64,000 nucleotides of DNA, from contig NZ_CAKMMG010000001.1 of the NCBI RefSeq assembly GCF_927798115.1, forward strand, positions 2,108,001 through 2,172,000. The letters run 5' to 3'. The translations under genes were made by a program, and so were the position numbers. The notes below the pieces were generated by a model. It did not search any database. It had not been told where the DNA came from and was given only the letters and a program-made list of their open reading frames with translations. This document shows positions 43,966 to 52,889 of the stretch, one piece after another. Position 1 is the first letter of the stretch; each line of letters begins with the position of its first letter. This DNA is from Paenibacillus auburnensis (lineage in GTDB: Bacteria > Bacillota > Bacilli > Paenibacillales > Paenibacillaceae).

Positions 43966-44904
43966 CTATTGTCCGTACTTCTTCTCGCCGCGGAACTGGA
44001 CGATGGTAATCCCGAGTACCAGCAGAAACAATACAATGGCCATGGCGCTGGCATATCCGTAATCTAACGAACGGAACGCCGTGTTATAGATTTGATAAAC
44101 CATTACTCTTGTAGAGTCGTTCAGCTGATTGTCGGCACCGGCAAACAGGTTGATAAAGATATCGTAGACCTTGAACGAATTGATCACCAGAATCATCAGG
44201 ACAAAAAACGTCGTCGGTGCCAGCTGCGGAACCGTCACATTGCGGAATCTTCGCCAGGCGTTGGCTCCATCCAGCTCAGCCGCTTCATACAGCTCAGGAT
44301 TGATGCCTTGAAGCCCTGCCAGATAGATCACCATGTAATACCCCATGTTCTTCCACACGGTAAACAAGATAACGGTAAACATCGCCCAGTGCTTGTCTGC
44401 CGCCCAGCGGGGGAGATCCTCGATCGGAACGCCGGAAATCAGGTGCAGAATATTGTTGACGGGCCCCATAGTAGGACTGAAGATAAAATTCCAAACCGCC
44501 GCTACCGCTACCAGCGAAGCGACATAAGGAAAGAAGAACACCGTCCGCATGAAATTACGGGCAATAATCCTCTGATTGAGCAAGATTGCCAGCGCAAGTG
44601 CCACCGCCATGGTGAAGGGAACAACGCCGATCGTGTAAACAATGGTATTCCAGAGCGCTTTATGGAAGGTCGTATCCCTCATCAGGCGGGTAAAATTATC
44701 AAACCCGATGAACTCCATCGGATTGGACCCGTCCCATTTCACAAACGCCAGAACAAAGGCAAAGAACATGGGTACCAGGGTAAAGATCGCAAAGCCGATA
44801 AAGTTCGGCGCAATAAAGCTGTAAGCTACCAGGTGATCCCGGACGCCTTTGGACAGCAAGCTTTTAGGGGCTTTTTTGGGTTGCAATACGGTTTCATTCT
44901 GCAT
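43966..44904 (-). CDS. Sugar ABC transporter permease (CUT1, MalF-like)
   Basis: 312 residues from ATG 44904, seven bases after GGAGG; an earlier in-frame ATG (44940) lacks a ribosome site. Six helices, with the first at FIAPNFIGFAIFTLVPMFFAF and the EAA loop in YEAAELDGANAWRRFRNVTVPQ. Together with the permease downstream and the binding protein upstream it forms an oligosaccharide importer. The long gap (139 bases) after the binding-protein gene contains a hairpin that may tune the amount of permease made. Confidence 0.92.
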   Translation of the reverse strand: MQNETVLQPKKAPKSLLSKGVRDHLVAYSFIAPNFIGFAIFTLVPMFFAFVLAFVKWDGSNPMEFIGFDNFTRLMRDTTFHKALWNTIVYTIGVVPFTMAVALALAILLNQRIIARNFMRTVFFFPYVASLVAVAAVWNFIFSPTMGPVNNILHLISGVPIEDLPRWAADKHWAMFTVILFTVWKNMGYYMVIYLAGLQGINPELYEAAELDGANAWRRFRNVTVPQLAPTTFFVLMILVINSFKVYDIFINLFAGADNQLNDSTRVMVYQIYNTAFRSLDYGYASAMAIVLFLLVLGITIVQFRGEKKYGQ

Positions 44905-44998
44905 TCGTTCTCCTCCAAACCTTATATCATAACCCCACAAAGCGGGGCATTATCTTTGATGATTACTCAGGTACTTTGCGGGGACCCCAAAACAAAGT

Positions 44999-45018
44999 GG
45001 GCGGGTCTCCGCCCGCCC
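44999..45018 (-). promoter_or_regulatory. Intercistronic hairpin between binding-protein and permease genes
   Basis: GGGCGGG (44999-45005) and CCCGCCC (45012-45018) form a 7-pair GC stem with a 6-base loop; on the minus strand a T-rich stretch follows (ACTTTGTTTTGG). This is a likely partial terminator or RNA-stabilising hairpin that raises binding protein over permease, common in such operons. Confidence 0.55.
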
Positions 45019-45043
45019 CCTGAGAATCACGTTATCCTTCCGC

Positions 45044-46390
45044 TTAATTGTTCAAGAGCTCCTGCACACGGGTATTCATATCCTTAAGCCCTTCGTCAAT
45101 CGTCGCGTTTTTGGTCATAATGTTGTCGTGGGCTTCGTTCAGGATCACTTCAATATCCGCACTCTTTTCATGCATCGGCATTTCCAGGTAGGTCTTCACG
45201 GTTGTCAGGGCTGCTTTGCTGTTATCATCTGCAGGGAAACCGTCAATGGACGTAATGGAACTGATAACCTCATCATTCTTGATCGCCGGGATTGTACCGG
45301 TGGAAGCAATTACGGTTGCCCCTGTTTCGCCAGTCACGAATTTCATGAAATCAAGTGCAGCTTCCTTGTGTTTGGATTTCTGGTTCACAGCCAGGGAAGT
45401 AATTGTACCCAGTGTTGTTCCGGCTTCCACGCCTTCCGGATGCGGATATTTCACGATGCCCCAGTTGGTGGCCTGGGATTCGCCGCTTTTGACCTTCTCA
45501 ATCTGAGTGGCGATAAACCAGCTGCCCATGTTCATCATGGCAACAGAATTGTTGTAGAATACGCCGGAATAATGCGTGCTGGAGGTCTTCAGGGTGGCGT
45601 AATCCATCACGATGCCGTCCTCCTGCTCCTTCAGAATCCGCTCATAGGTCGGCTTCAAGAAGTCATAGTTTCCATCGACCACAGTGTTCTTGCCGTCCAG
45701 AATGCCGAACAGCTGAACCGCACTGCGCCAGGTATGATAATGGGCTCCATACACCTTTTCCGCTCCGCTGCCGGAGGTCATTTTTCTCGCAAGCTCATCA
45801 TATTGGTCGAAGGTCATATCGTTGGTCGGATACTCTACTCCGGCTTTGTCGAATAAATCCTTGTTATAGTAGACAATCCAGAAATCGCTGCGGAACGGAA
45901 GCGCATACACTTCGTCGTTCACTTCAATCTGTTCAACCGTACCCCCGTACAACGAAGGGTCGATGCTGTTTGCGCTCATGAATCCCTTAAGGGGCTCCAG
46001 GTGATTCTGCTTCACCAGATTGGAGTATCCGGGGATATCCTTAATGGTAAGAATATCGAGATCCGCACCGCCGGACAGCTGTGTGCTCAGCATAGTCATA
46101 TAGTCGGTAGAACCAAGATCGACGTATTCGATCGTGACATTCGGATGCTCTTTTTGATAGGCTTCGATCAAAGGCTTGTAGTACGCGGTGGCTTCCCAGT
46201 CCCAAAGCGCCCATTTCAAAGTAACCGGATCCTGGCCCGGCTCGGCGGAAGCGCTTGCATTACTTCCAGTAGAAGGAGCCGTTGTGGCAGCAGCATTATT
46301 AGCTTCATTGTTGTTGCCGGAGCACCCGGCCAGTACGCTCAGCGAGAGCACTGTAGCGAAGGTCATACCGTATAATCTTTTGTGATTCAT
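45044..46390 (-). CDS. ABC transporter solute-binding lipoprotein (CUT1, family 1)
   Basis: 448 residues. Signal peptide with lipobox LAGC (about residue 22), a Ser/Ala/Asn-rich linker, then a family-1 binding fold: VTLKWALWDWEATAYYKPLIEAYQKEHPNV, PGYSNLVKQNHLEPL, VYALPFRSDFWIVYYNKDLFDKAGV. Anchored outside the membrane, it captures the sugar for the permeases. It is divergent from the YesM/YesN two-component genes, which typically sense the sugar and activate such operons. Start ATG after AAAGGGG. 46391-46612 shows no gene. Confidence 0.92.
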   Translation of the reverse strand: MNHKRLYGMTFATVLSLSVLAGCSGNNNEANNAAATTAPSTGSNASASAEPGQDPVTLKWALWDWEATAYYKPLIEAYQKEHPNVTIEYVDLGSTDYMTMLSTQLSGGADLDILTIKDIPGYSNLVKQNHLEPLKGFMSANSIDPSLYGGTVEQIEVNDEVYALPFRSDFWIVYYNKDLFDKAGVEYPTNDMTFDQYDELARKMTSGSGAEKVYGAHYHTWRSAVQLFGILDGKNTVVDGNYDFLKPTYERILKEQEDGIVMDYATLKTSSTHYSGVFYNNSVAMMNMGSWFIATQIEKVKSGESQATNWGIVKYPHPEGVEAGTTLGTITSLAVNQKSKHKEAALDFMKFVTGETGATVIASTGTIPAIKNDEVISSITSIDGFPADDNSKAALTTVKTYLEMPMHEKSADIEVILNEAHDNIMTKNATIDEGLKDMNTRVQELLNN

Positions 46391-46612
46391 TTTAATATCC
46401 CCTTTTCTGCTTGTTTGGTTAACGATGAATCCTCTTCTGTTGCTAAGTCAAATTCTAACGGGTTCCCGGCCCGGATGGGATGCATTTTCAACCGCAGATC
46501 CTTCACTTTTATGTTCTTTTTCGTCTTCCTCCGTGTTAGACCTGTAATTTTCTATTTAAAACCTGTAAAATTCTTCGTTCCTGCCTCCCCCTCTATTTTG
46601 AGTTACAGGAAT

Positions 46613-48436
46613 ATGCTATGGTGTTTATGTAACCGCTTCATTATAAGTGAAGGAGGATTCACAACGAGAAGACAGTCTACCATAAAAAGCCGCATTATTC
46701 TGATTATGATAATTTTTGCGCTGCTGATTGCCGCACTCCTGTCATTCTTCAGCTATGAGCTAATTTCCTATTATCAACGGAAAACGACCATCCAGGCGAC
46801 GGAATTTAATCTCCAGCTCGTCTCCCATATTATAGAACAGGATTTACTGAATCTGTCTGCACTCGCGATGACCAGCAGCACCAATTCGGCGACCAATACT
46901 TTGCTTACCGACTATTTCGGCTCACCGCAGGCCAAAGCCCGGGACGCACTCAATGTTTTCAACTCGATGCAGGAGGACTTCCGGGTCAACCGCTCCAACA
47001 GCTACGTCCGCCGCCTGATCGTTACAGACAATAAAGGAAAGTTCCTGCAGGTGGACAATTCCGTCAGCACATCGGTTCCGCTTACTATTCATAATATCGG
47101 ACAGATTACCGGACTGAACAATAATGAGGCTGTAAAAGAATACGATCAGGTCATTAAAGACCCGCTCTCCACCTCGGTTGGAATTCCATATATTCTGCCG
47201 GTTTACGGAGAGCGGGCAGCCCGGATCGGAACCGTCTATCTGCTCGTCAATACGTCCGTCATTACCGACAAGCTGAAAGGCTACTCCCTCCCTGAGGATT
47301 CGCGGCTGCTGCTGACCCTGGGAGACAACCATTATCAGCTCATTGGCGACAAGGTGCAGGATATCGGAGCGCCCTATGAACCGATTCCTTACACAGATGA
47401 TGAACCAGTCGGCCCGCAAACCAAGCTGTCCACCCTCCGGCTGGAAGACGGGGAGCAGACCATCGCCGTGTCTTATCCGGTACGCAGCGGAGTGGTGCTG
47501 TCCCAGACCCTGTCCGGCAGCCAGTTCGCCCCCAAGGCAAGCATCTGGATTCCGATTATGCTGGGCGTATGTTTCATGGTTCTTGTCCTCAGCGGTATTA
47601 TTACCATATATTTGACCCGGACAATCAGTCTTCCGGTGGAGAAATTGAAGAAGCGGATCGACAAAATCGCCCAGGGCAACTTCCTGCTCGACCGGAATAT
47701 CGAATGGAACAGTGAGCTAGGAGATGTCGGCAGAGGGATCAACCGCCTGTCCCAGGACATCACCGCATTAATGGACAGCCGGCTGGCTGACGAGAAGCAG
47801 AAGCAGGAGCTGGAATACCGGATGCTGCAAAACCAGATCAATCCGCATTTCCTCTACAATACGCTGAATTCAATCAAATGGATGGCGACGATTCAGAATG
47901 CGACCGGCATTGCTGAAATGACCACTGCCCTGTCCAGGCTGCTGCGCAGTATTGCCAAGGACAACCGGCGTCTGCTGCCGCTGAAGGACGAGCTGAAGCT
48001 GCTGGAGGATTATTTTCTGATCCAGAAATACCGCTATGGCGGTACTGTCTCTATGGAGCAGACGATTTCAGACGAGGAGCTGCTGTCAGGCCTGATCCCC
48101 CGCTTCACCCTCCAGCCGCTCGTGGAAAACGCCATCTTCCATGGGATCGAGCCTAAAGGCAGAGGGGATATCATGATCACGGTGCAAAAAAACGGCTTCG
48201 CCGATATTCTGGTCACCATTGAGGATAACGGTGTCGGCATGCAGAAGGAGCAGATCGCGAAGATCCTGGACGCGCGGGAGGAGGGCTCCACGGGGCTGTT
48301 CGAGAATGTCGGGCTCCGCAGTGTCAATGAACGCCTGCACCTGGCGTTTGGGGAGCCTTACGGCCTTTCGATCGAGAGTGAACCGGGGCAGTATACACAA
48401 ATGAAGATTCTGCTGCCGTTCCTGCTGAAGGAATAA
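46613..48436 (+). CDS. YesM-type sensor histidine kinase
   Basis: About 590-607 residues: one N-terminal helix (IILIMIIFALLIAALLSFF), a large extracellular sensor domain, a second helix near residue 310, HAMP (TRTISLPVEKLKKRIDKI), and a His_kinase/HATPase pair with the phospho-histidine in QNQINPHFLYNTLNSI. Typical YesM kinase sensing a carbohydrate outside. The in-frame ATG at 46613 is given as start, but it has little ribosome-site support. AAGGAGG lies at 46650-46656, exactly 7 bases before an in-frame ACG (46664) that gives the very typical N-terminus (T/M)RRQSTIKSRI. The true start may thus be non-standard or mutated. A cre-like TGTAACCGCTTCA sits at 46628-46640. Response regulator follows. 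Confidence 0.88.
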   Translation: MLWCLCNRFIISEGGFTTRRQSTIKSRIILIMIIFALLIAALLSFFSYELISYYQRKTTIQATEFNLQLVSHIIEQDLLNLSALAMTSSTNSATNTLLTDYFGSPQAKARDALNVFNSMQEDFRVNRSNSYVRRLIVTDNKGKFLQVDNSVSTSVPLTIHNIGQITGLNNNEAVKEYDQVIKDPLSTSVGIPYILPVYGERAARIGTVYLLVNTSVITDKLKGYSLPEDSRLLLTLGDNHYQLIGDKVQDIGAPYEPIPYTDDEPVGPQTKLSTLRLEDGEQTIAVSYPVRSGVVLSQTLSGSQFAPKASIWIPIMLGVCFMVLVLSGIITIYLTRTISLPVEKLKKRIDKIAQGNFLLDRNIEWNSELGDVGRGINRLSQDITALMDSRLADEKQKQELEYRMLQNQINPHFLYNTLNSIKWMATIQNATGIAEMTTALSRLLRSIAKDNRRLLPLKDELKLLEDYFLIQKYRYGGTVSMEQTISDEELLSGLIPRFTLQPLVENAIFHGIEPKGRGDIMITVQKNGFADILVTIEDNGVGMQKEQIAKILDAREEGSTGLFENVGLRSVNERLHLAFGEPYGLSIESEPGQYTQMKILLPFLLKE

Positions 48437-48460
48437 CCCGGAATCCAGAGTGAGGAAGTG

Positions 48461-50116
48461 ATGAGCTTGATCAAATTGCTGATTGCCGATGACGAAGCGC
48501 TCGTCTGTATCGGCTTGCAGTCCATGCTGAAATGGGAGCAGTATAACATAGAGATCGTCGGAATCGCGCATAACGGGGCTCAGGAGGAAGAGATGATTGA
48601 CAGCCTCCGCCCGGATATCGTCATCAGCGATATTAAAATGCCCGTTAAGAGCGGCCTTGCCGTTGCAGATTCGGTACGCAAAAAGTACGGCCGGCTTCCG
48701 CTGTTCATCATCCTGACCAGCTACGAAGATTTTGAATACGCACGCGCAGCCATCGGAGTCCAGGCCACCGATTATCTGGTGAAGCTGGAGCTGACGCCGG
48801 ACACACTGGCCGCATCTATTCAGCGGGCCATTACGCTGCTGGAGGCTTATCAGACGCTGGAGAGCTACCCGAAGCTCGTCCACCGCGGCAATCTGCAGGC
48901 CCAGCGTGATAAGTTCTTCATCCGGCTGTTCAATAACCTGTTCGAGAATAAAAACCAGTATCTGCTGCAAAAAGAGGATTTGGACCTTGACCTCAGCGGC
49001 CCTGCCTATCTGGTCTGTACCTGCCGTATTCTGGGCCCGGACAGTGTGCCGCCGCGCGGGGATAAGCTGGTAGCCCTCTGCTCAAGCACCGTCCAAATGG
49101 CCAAGGATACCCTAACATCCACCCGGACCTGCTATGTTACGAGCCTGGATCTGCGCAACTTTGCCGTTGCCCTGCCTGTCTGCGGAACCGATCCGCTGGG
49201 GTGGATGCCGGACACCCAGAAGCTGCTGGCCGATATGGCCTCCGTGCTCCACAACTATTTCAATGTAACGATTATCGGTGCGATTGGCTTTGCCGTCGAG
49301 GACCCCTATCTGCTGCGGGAGAGCTATCTCGCGGCCCGAAAAGCACTGCCGGCTGCAGTAAAAGCACAGTCGTTCGTATTCTTCGCCGAAGGGGAGCCGC
49401 TGGAACAGGATTATCCCCTGTTCGATTTCTCCGAATCACGCAGCGAGATCCGCCGTGCCTTTGAAGAGATGGACACTCAGGCGCTCTACGCCATCATCTC
49501 GCGAATGATCGAGATCTTTGACGGCCGCTCCGACCTGCTGGTTCCTGCCACCGACGCCGCCTGCAATATTCTTTATATGGCCACCTCCCTGCTGGCGGAC
49601 GGGGAAGAGATTGTAGAACAGATTTTTGAGCATGAACCGGAGGGCTACCGTGCCATCTACCAGATGCATACGATTGAAGAGATCGCGGGCTGGCTGATCA
49701 CGTTCCGTGACGGCTGCTCCGCCATCCTCTCCACCAGAAGACAAAGCTATAAGGAGCAGATCGTCAAAAATGTCCAGGAGTACATCAAACGGAACCTCGG
49801 CACCAAGCTCTCGCTCAATCAGGTAGCCGATGTCTTCAATTTCAGCCCCAACTACCTGAGCCATCTGTTCTCCAAGATCGCCAAGGTCAATTATGTGGAA
49901 TATATCACCGAGACCAAAATTACGGCCGCCAAAGAAATGATGCTGCGCGGCGAGGGCCGGATTTACGAAATCTCGCAGAAGCTGGGCTACGAGAGCGCCT
50001 TCTATTTCAGCAAGGTGTTCAAGAAGGTCACCGGCATGTCCCCCCGGGAATATATACAGCAGATAGAGGCAGGTTCTCAGCCTGAGCGCAGCCTCCAGGA
50101 GAGAAACCGCTCCTGA
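48461..50116 (+). CDS. YesN-type response regulator (receiver plus AraC-type HTH)
   Basis: 551 residues. Receiver domain at 1-120 with LLIADDEALV acidic pair, phospho-acceptor D57 in PDIVISDIKMP and the conserved lysine in DYLVKLE; a middle region of about 300 residues; and a C-terminal AraC double HTH (LSLNQVADVFNFSPNYLSHLFSKIAKVNYVEYI and IYEISQKLGYESAFYFSKVFKKVTGMSPREY). Partner of the YesM kinase 24 bases upstream. Probably activates the divergent ABC operon and perhaps the lyase operon. ATG 48461 is preferred to GTG 48458 from spacing to GAGG. Confidence 0.92.
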   Translation: MSLIKLLIADDEALVCIGLQSMLKWEQYNIEIVGIAHNGAQEEEMIDSLRPDIVISDIKMPVKSGLAVADSVRKKYGRLPLFIILTSYEDFEYARAAIGVQATDYLVKLELTPDTLAASIQRAITLLEAYQTLESYPKLVHRGNLQAQRDKFFIRLFNNLFENKNQYLLQKEDLDLDLSGPAYLVCTCRILGPDSVPPRGDKLVALCSSTVQMAKDTLTSTRTCYVTSLDLRNFAVALPVCGTDPLGWMPDTQKLLADMASVLHNYFNVTIIGAIGFAVEDPYLLRESYLAARKALPAAVKAQSFVFFAEGEPLEQDYPLFDFSESRSEIRRAFEEMDTQALYAIISRMIEIFDGRSDLLVPATDAACNILYMATSLLADGEEIVEQIFEHEPEGYRAIYQMHTIEEIAGWLITFRDGCSAILSTRRQSYKEQIVKNVQEYIKRNLGTKLSLNQVADVFNFSPNYLSHLFSKIAKVNYVEYITETKITAAKEMMLRGEGRIYEISQKLGYESAFYFSKVFKKVTGMSPREYIQQIEAGSQPERSLQERNRS

Positions 50117-50226
50117 GCTCAGGCGGCGGCCCTTGTTTTTAGAGCTTTCTCCGCTGTTTAAGCGGTAAATGTACTATAAAACACGAAAGATCCGAGTAAA
50201 TCCCCCTTCGTTATTTGCGCTTACTT

Positions 50227-50242
50227 TGTGCTTCAAATCACC
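50227..50242 (+). promoter_or_regulatory. FNR-like half-conserved palindrome
   Basis: TGTGC-TTCAAA-TCACC resembles the Bacillus Fnr site TGTGA-N6-TCACA at 8 of 10 positions. It lies about 73 bases before the predicted start of the YwiC-like gene, farther than the usual -41.5, so support is weak. Confidence 0.3.
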
Positions 50243-50295
50243 CTGTTCCTCCAGCAAAAAGCCGTATAGTTAGGGAATTAGTACCCGTAATACCC

Positions 50296-50315
50296 TATAA
50301 TTTTTCGGTAGGAGG
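50296..50315 (+). promoter_or_regulatory. -10 element and ribosome site of the YwiC-like gene
   Basis: Consensus TATAAT (50296-50301) is followed eight bases later by TAGGAGG (50309-50315). The -35 region is poor, suggesting an activator. TAGGG...CCCTA (50271-50297) flanks the spacer as an inverted repeat. Confidence 0.45.
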
Positions 50316-50326
50316 TCAATGATTCG

Positions 50327-51040
50327 ATGAGGAAATATATCCCTAACCAGCACGGTGCCTGGGCCATGCTCATCCTTCCCTTTCTGTTTGGAGTAGCAGC
50401 ATCTGGGGGGCAATGGATACATATTCCGCTGTTTGCCTGCTGGCTTTTGATTTATTTGTTCAGCTTCCCTTTGCTGCAGGGGGTCAAGAGCGGTAAATTT
50501 AAGCGCTATGAAAAGCCTTTGAAGGTATATGGAGTTCTGCTGGTGCCATTAGTCATCTATCTGGTAATCGCTGAACCGGTACTGTTATGGTTTGTTCTGC
50601 CGCTCCTGCCTTTGTTCGCTGTGAATCTCTATTATGCCAAAACCAAAAATGAACGTGCCTTACTCAATGACATCTCGGCCATAGTGGCATTTTGCCTGAT
50701 CATTTATCCGGTCTTCTATGTCGGTCAGGGTGAAAGCTGGCGGACAGCAACAGAGCTGTTCCTGCTGGCCGTACTGTATTTCGTCGGAACCGCCTTCTAT
50801 GTCAAAACCGTCATTCGTGAACGCAACAACATCACCTTCTATTACGGTTCTGTGGGGTATCATCTGCTGTTTGCGGCAGCCGGGCTGTTCATCTTTCCGT
50901 CACTGCTGGTTCCGCTGCTGATTCTGCTGATACGGGCAGCCATTGTACCCAAGACCGGAATCTCAGCCAAGCATACCGGAATGATTGAAATCGGCTTTTC
51001 CCTTATGTTATATGTATCTGTGCTTGGGTTGTACTTCTAA
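50327..51040 (+). CDS. YwiC-like family membrane protein
   Basis: 237 residues with about seven helices. The N-terminal YIPNQHGAWAMLILPFLFG motif is diagnostic of the YwiC-like family. In Bacillus subtilis ywiC sits with narK and fnr in the nitrate respiration region; its role is unknown. Here too it lies near a nar cluster, though on the other strand and separated by ilvB, which supports a link to anaerobic growth (inference). The HGAW motif resembles UbiA-like proteins only loosely. A strong terminator follows. Confidence 0.88.
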   Translation: MRKYIPNQHGAWAMLILPFLFGVAASGGQWIHIPLFACWLLIYLFSFPLLQGVKSGKFKRYEKPLKVYGVLLVPLVIYLVIAEPVLLWFVLPLLPLFAVNLYYAKTKNERALLNDISAIVAFCLIIYPVFYVGQGESWRTATELFLLAVLYFVGTAFYVKTVIRERNNITFYYGSVGYHLLFAAAGLFIFPSLLVPLLILLIRAAIVPKTGISAKHTGMIEIGFSLMLYVSVLGLYF

Positions 51041-51062
51041 ATATAGCAGCATTAACACAAAG

Positions 51063-51099
51063 AAGCTCCCCTCCCAGTAACCCGGGCAGGGGAGCTTCC
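51063..51099. terminator. Bidirectional terminator between YwiC-like gene and ilvB
   Basis: GAAGCTCCCCT (51063-51073) pairs with AGGGGAGCTTC (51089-51099). Confidence 0.88.
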
Positions 51100-51115
51100 T
51101 TGTTCTTGCATTAAT

Positions 51116-52792
51116 CTATTCTACGATCATATCCTGATTGCTGGCCCCCGGAGGTACGATAGGATATACATTTTTCTCCTCGGTAATATCAAACTCCATT
51201 ACGACAAGGCCGTCCGTGTGCAGTGCGAGCTCGATAATCTGCTCTGCTTCAGCAAGCGTATGGGCCCGGAATCCGTGGGCACCAAAGGACTTGGCCAAGG
51301 CGACAAAATCCGGCGAGCTGATCCGCACCGAGGAATACCGCCGACCCAGAAACAGCTGCTGCCACTGTCTTACCATACCCAGATACCCGTTCTTAAATAT
51401 AGCGACCTTAACATTGAGCCCATGATCGACAGCCGTCATGATCTCCTGCATATTCATCTGGAAGCTGCCGTCCCCCGTGATACAAATGACATGGCGGTCA
51501 GGAAAAGCAACAGCGGCACCGATCGCAGCAGGCAAACCGTATCCCATGGTGCCAAGCCCTCCGGAGGTCAGAAAGGACCGAGCTTCCGAGAATTCATAAT
51601 GCGTTGCGGTCCAAATCTGATGCTGGCCGACATCCGTAGCTATAATGGCATCGCCTGCTGTAGCCTTTTGAATGCACCGGATAACTTCCTGGGGGGTCAG
51701 CTTATCCTCCAGTTCCCGTCTTGCTTTTGCAGAACGGCGGGACCAGGTTCCGATCTGTTGTTCCCAAGCGGAGTGATCCGCAATATGTACGTTCTCCAGG
51801 AGTCCTGCGAGCAGTTCTGCACATGAGCCTGTAATCGCCAGGTCTATAGGGATGTTCTTGTTCAATTCCGATGTATCCAGATCCACCTGGATTTTATAAG
51901 ATCCCGGAGAGAATGCTTTGCGGTTGCCGGTCACACGGTCACTAAAACGGACGCCGAGACAAAGCACAACATCAGCATTCTGCAGCGCACGGTTGGCCGC
52001 CACGGTTCCATGCATTCCTACCATGCCTAGATGAAGATAATGTCCGGACGGGAGCGCCCCCAGCCCCATCAGTGTACTGGCAACGGGTAGGTTAAAACGC
52101 CCGGTGAACTCTTTTAATAGCGCTGGTGTACCATCTGTCATACAGCCTCCGCCAATCAGAATAAGCGGCCGCTGCGCCTGGCTCAGCCGCTCTGCCGCCA
52201 CCTGAATATCCGCCGGATCAATGGCATGATCGGGCTGGTATCCCCGGATGAACGGCGTAGAACTCTGCGTAGCCCGCTGGTTCTCCGCTGTGAACTCCGC
52301 ATTCATCACATTCTTCGGCAGGTCAATCAGGACCGGCCCCGGCCGCCCTGTTGTCGCTACATGGAACGCTTCATTTACGATTCTCGGAAGATCAGCAATG
52401 TCCCTGACAATATAATTGTGCTTGGTGACCGGCATGGTCATCCCGTAAATATCCACTTCCTGAAAGCTGTCCAGGCCAATAAGGTCGGTGGATACCTGTC
52501 CGGTAAGAACGATTAGCGGAACCGAATCCATAAATGCTGTAGCGATTCCTGTGACAGCGTTGGTGGCTCCGGGACCGCTGGTAACCAGTGCCACGCCCGG
52601 CCGGCCGGTTGCTCTTGCGTATCCGTCTGCCGCATGAACCGCAGCCTGCTCATGCCTGACCAGCACATGCTGGATTCTGTCACAATCATACAAGGCATCA
52701 TACAAAGGCAATACCGCACCGCCGGGGTATCCGAAGAGGATTTCAATATTCTTCCCGATCAGCATCTCTATCAGCAGCTGTGCTCCGTTCAT
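51116..52792 (-). CDS. ilvB: Acetolactate synthase large subunit (IlvB-type), stand-alone
   Basis: 558 residues, a normal length. ThDP-enzyme features: the N-terminal FGYPGGAVLPLYDAL, the cofactor-activating glutamate in VRHEQAAVHAADGYAR (about residue 48), QEVDIYGMTMPVTKHNYIV, and the ThDP/Mg motif starting GDGSFQMNMQE. It condenses two pyruvates (or pyruvate and 2-oxobutyrate) with loss of CO2, the first shared step of branched-chain amino acid synthesis. No ilvN small subunit, ilvC or T-box leader is beside it, unlike the usual ilv operon, so this may be a second copy or a catabolic-like enzyme. Confidence 0.9.
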   Translation of the reverse strand: MNGAQLLIEMLIGKNIEILFGYPGGAVLPLYDALYDCDRIQHVLVRHEQAAVHAADGYARATGRPGVALVTSGPGATNAVTGIATAFMDSVPLIVLTGQVSTDLIGLDSFQEVDIYGMTMPVTKHNYIVRDIADLPRIVNEAFHVATTGRPGPVLIDLPKNVMNAEFTAENQRATQSSTPFIRGYQPDHAIDPADIQVAAERLSQAQRPLILIGGGCMTDGTPALLKEFTGRFNLPVASTLMGLGALPSGHYLHLGMVGMHGTVAANRALQNADVVLCLGVRFSDRVTGNRKAFSPGSYKIQVDLDTSELNKNIPIDLAITGSCAELLAGLLENVHIADHSAWEQQIGTWSRRSAKARRELEDKLTPQEVIRCIQKATAGDAIIATDVGQHQIWTATHYEFSEARSFLTSGGLGTMGYGLPAAIGAAVAFPDRHVICITGDGSFQMNMQEIMTAVDHGLNVKVAIFKNGYLGMVRQWQQLFLGRRYSSVRISSPDFVALAKSFGAHGFRAHTLAEAEQIIELALHTDGLVVMEFDITEEKNVYPIVPPGASNQDMIVE

Positions 52793-52889
52793 AGGTACAG
52801 TTCGTCTCCAGTCGTATAAAAAGTGTTTTCAGGTTACAAAATATGGGTATTACCTTATGATTACTTCCTTAAGAGGAGAGTGAAAGCAA

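Noticed and set aside
44092-45087. 331-codon plus-strand frame
   Set aside because: Antisense to a permease gene with a clear EAA loop; the composition (many His, Arg, Gln) is that of a shadow frame.
46628-46640. TGTAACCGCTTCA as a CcpA cre site for the YesM gene
   Set aside because: One base short of the cre consensus and located by uncertain promoter elements; too weak for a separate call.
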